Shown: piece after piece, positions 20,849 through 22,403 of the stretch
How positions within the stretch are numbered: position 1 is the stretch's first letter
Layout of the letters: each line of letters starts with the position of its first letter
Assembly (NCBI GenBank): GCA_045801465.1
Contig: JBJMSU010000117.1
Span: 1 to 22,403, forward strand
DNA length: 22,403 nt
Reading direction: 5' to 3'
Origin: DATFWC01 sp045801465
Lineage (GTDB): Bacteria > Pseudomonadota > Alphaproteobacteria > Rhizobiales > Xanthobacteraceae
Notes under the pieces: model-generated
Database searches by the model: none
Told to the model about the DNA's origin: nothing
What the model saw: the letters and a program-made list of their open reading frames with translations, nothing else
Position numbers and translations under genes: made by a program

Positions 20849-21850
20849 ATGCATCGAATGTTGGCGCGGCTCGCGCTCGCCATTCTGCTACTGGCGGCGC
20901 TGGTCGTCGCGCCGGCGGCCGCACAAGTTCATGCCGTGGAGGACGGCGCAACATTCCCCAATCGCACGATCCGCATCGTGGTCCCGTTCCCGGCCGGCGG
21001 ACCGTCCGACATCGTCGCCCGGCTGATCGGCCAGAAGATGAGCGAGGATTGGGGCCAGCCGGTCATCATCGATAACCGGCCGGGCGCCAACACCGTGATC
21101 GGCGCGCAAGCGGTCGCCAAGGCAGCCCCCGACGGCCACACGCTGCTGATGGCGATCGATTCGACGCTGACGATGAACCAGTACCTCTATCGCAGCCTGG
21201 CGTACGATCCGTTAAACGATTTCGCGCCGATCACGACCACGGCGAAGAGCATGTCGCTCGTCGCAGTCTCCGCCGCCACCGGCCCGCAGACCGTGAAGGA
21301 GCTGATGGCCAAAGCCAGGGCCATGCCGGGCAAGCTCAACTACGGCGGCGGCACCATCACCACCCAGCTTATGGGCGTGATGTTCAACAAGGCCGCCGGC
21401 CTCGACATCGTCTATGTCCCGTTCAAGGGCACGCCGGAGACGGTGCAGGGGCTTCTGACCGGCAGCGTCGACCTGATCTATGCCGCCTCCGCAATCGTCA
21501 TGCCGCTCGCCCAAAGCGGCCAGATCCGGCTGCTCGCCCGGATGGACAGCCGCAAGCACCCGTCCCTACCCGATCTGCCGACCATGGCCGACGCCGCCGA
21601 GCTGCCCGGCTTCGAAGATGTGTCCGTCTGGCTCGGCCTGGTCGCGCCGAAGGGAACGCCGAAGGCCATCGTCGACAAGCTGCAGCGCAAGGTCACCGAG
21701 ATCCTGGCCGACCCGGCCGTGCGGGAGAGATCCGAGCGCACCGGAAACTACGTCGCCACCAGCACGCCCGAGGAATTTTCAGCCTTCATCGTCAAGGAGG
21801 CGGATCGCTGGTCGAAGGTGCTCAAGGAGGCGAATATCCGCTACGATTGA
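20849..21850 (+). CDS. Tripartite tricarboxylate transporter (TctC/Bug) solute-binding protein, second copy
   Basis: The 333-residue protein has a signal peptide (about 1-25, AAA/Q) and Bug-family motifs: FPNRTIRIVVPFPAGGPSD, VIIDNRPGANTVIGAQAVAKAAPDGHTLL, YVPFKGTPETVQGLLTGSVDLIY, LLARMDSRKHPSLPDLPTM and APKGTPKAIVDKLQRKV. It shares general family features with the protein at 16342 but is clearly a different paralogue in the ligand-contact loops (PAGGPSD versus DAGGTVD). GGGGAG lies 5 bases before ATG 20849. It is divergent from the HAD/Ntn-amidase operon, which suggests a carboxylate or acyl substrate for that operon. No TctA or TctB genes are next to it; the following gene is a helicase. 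Confidence 0.92.
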   Translation: MHRMLARLALAILLLAALVVAPAAAQVHAVEDGATFPNRTIRIVVPFPAGGPSDIVARLIGQKMSEDWGQPVIIDNRPGANTVIGAQAVAKAAPDGHTLLMAIDSTLTMNQYLYRSLAYDPLNDFAPITTTAKSMSLVAVSAATGPQTVKELMAKARAMPGKLNYGGGTITTQLMGVMFNKAAGLDIVYVPFKGTPETVQGLLTGSVDLIYAASAIVMPLAQSGQIRLLARMDSRKHPSLPDLPTMADAAELPGFEDVSVWLGLVAPKGTPKAIVDKLQRKVTEILADPAVRERSERTGNYVATSTPEEFSAFIVKEADRWSKVLKEANIRYD

Positions 21851-21958
21851 GGCTCCCGGGACAATCATTGCGCAACATCCAGACGTTGATTTTGCGCCAA
21901 AAAGGCCCACATTTCCGTGACACTTGCACAGCACCCGCAGGCGCCTTCCGATATTCAC

Positions 21959-22403
21959 ATGAATAGCGTGTCGTTGTTTCACCCAGCTGTGGCCGCCTGG
22001 TTCGCACAGAGCTTCCCCGCGCCCACTGCCGCGCAGGCCGAGGCGTGGCCGGCGACTCAAGCGGGCCGCCATGTCCTGATCGCCGCGCCGACTGGATCCG
22101 GCAAGACGCTGGCGGCCTTTCTCGCGGCCATTGACGGGCTGGTGCGCGAAGGGGCCGACGGCGGTCTCGCCGACGAGACGCACGTCGTTTATGTCTCGCC
22201 CCTCAAGGCGCTCTCCAACGATATTCAGAAGAACCTGGAGGCGCCGCTCGCCGGCATTCGTCAAGCCTTGGCGGCGCAAGGCTTGCCCGACGTGGACATC
22301 CGCACCTGGGTGCGCACCGGCGACACGCCGTCGGGCGAGCGCGAGCGCATGCGCCGCCGGCCGCCGCACATCGTCGTCACCACGCCGGAGTCGCTCTATA
22401 TCC
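21959..22403 (+). CDS. lhr: Lhr-type superfamily 2 DEAD/DEAH helicase, N-terminal part (cut by window edge)
   Basis: The visible 148 residues show a Q-motif-like start (FHPAVAAWF, then PTAAQAEAWP), Walker A APTGSGKT (about 43-50), motif Ia VYVSPLKALSND (about 78-88), then RTGDTPSGERERMRRRPPHIVVTTPESLY. The PLKALSND and RTGDTP...TPESLY pattern is the signature of Lhr (large helicase-related), an ATP-dependent 3'-5' helicase for DNA and RNA:DNA hybrids, implicated in repair. Walker B, the second RecA domain and the large C-terminal region lie beyond the edge. The start is uncertain: ATG 21959 is used, but an in-frame GTG at 21917 would add 14 residues, and neither has a strong ribosome site. 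The 108-bp gap from the preceding stop fits a separate transcript. Confidence 0.88.
   Translation, partial: MNSVSLFHPAVAAWFAQSFPAPTAAQAEAWPATQAGRHVLIAAPTGSGKTLAAFLAAIDGLVREGADGGLADETHVVYVSPLKALSNDIQKNLEAPLAGIRQALAAQGLPDVDIRTWVRTGDTPSGERERMRRRPPHIVVTTPESLYI

Noticed and set aside
1..22403. tRNA genes, CRISPR arrays, insertion sequences and integrases
   Set aside because: Looked for on both strands by eye; no cloverleaf with TTCGAATC-type arm, no regularly spaced repeats, no transposase or integrase motifs found.

Overview
This 22.4 kb window looks like a chromosomal segment of an alphaproteobacterium of the Bradyrhizobium/Rhodopseudomonas type (Hyphomicrobiales). The basis is the high GC content, several small proteins of a kind I associate with that group (78-aa PsiF-repeat protein, 81-aa MTNFDYQAP protein, 109-aa Cys-rich secreted protein, Gly-rich W/Y protein), a ComEC with the N-terminus typical of that order, and the abundance of orphan periplasmic solute-binding proteins. 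I see no rRNA, tRNA, insertion sequence, integrase or CRISPR array. The assignment is inference from protein character, not from a database search.

Layout. (1) 1-3000, minus strand: 5' end of comEC (cut by the window edge), a 75-aa conserved-type small protein, a short RlpA-like DPBB protein and a stand-alone HExxH zinc-metallopeptidase-like protein. (2) 3035-5035, plus: an exported Amidohydro_3 metal-dependent hydrolase and a two-helix membrane protein. (3) 5294-6144: a 5'-truncated voltage-gated-type ion channel and a REP-like palindrome, i.e. decayed DNA. (4) 6145-8954: a two-subunit molybdenum hydroxylase of the isoquinoline 1-oxidoreductase type (IorA/IorB), the large subunit with a Tat signal, followed by a remnant of a DUF2189-type membrane protein. 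(5) 9018-13000: glutathione S-transferase (minus), an unrecognised 240-aa protein and an orphan response regulator (plus), then a minus-strand run of SGNH hydrolase, PsiF-repeat protein and an 81-aa protein. (6) 13130-14934: orphan NMT1/SsuA-like binding protein, a bidirectional terminator and a Gly-rich secreted protein. (7) 15074-21850: a probable catabolic neighbourhood with a salicylate-hydroxylase-like FAD monooxygenase divergent from a Bug/TctC binding protein plus an NMT1-like binding protein, a small Cys-rich secreted protein, an operon of HAD type II hydrolase and an acid-ceramidase/NAAA-like Ntn amidase, and a second Bug/TctC binding protein divergent from it. (8) 21959-end: the start of an Lhr-type superfamily 2 helicase, cut by the window edge.

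How the genes may work together. Four solute-binding proteins without any permease or ATPase gene, interleaved with hydrolytic and oxidative enzymes (amidohydrolase, Mo-hydroxylase, GST, FAD monooxygenase, HAD hydrolase, Ntn amidase), suggest capture and degradation of organic acids, aromatics or amides. The strongest specific lead is the two-gene HAD + NAAA/ceramidase-like operon, with recognisable Cys/Arg/Asp/Asn catalytic residues, divergent from a Bug protein. Substrates cannot be read from the sequence. Nothing here is clearly a defence or mobile system; the rest of the region is ordinary accessory content with two clear gene remnants.
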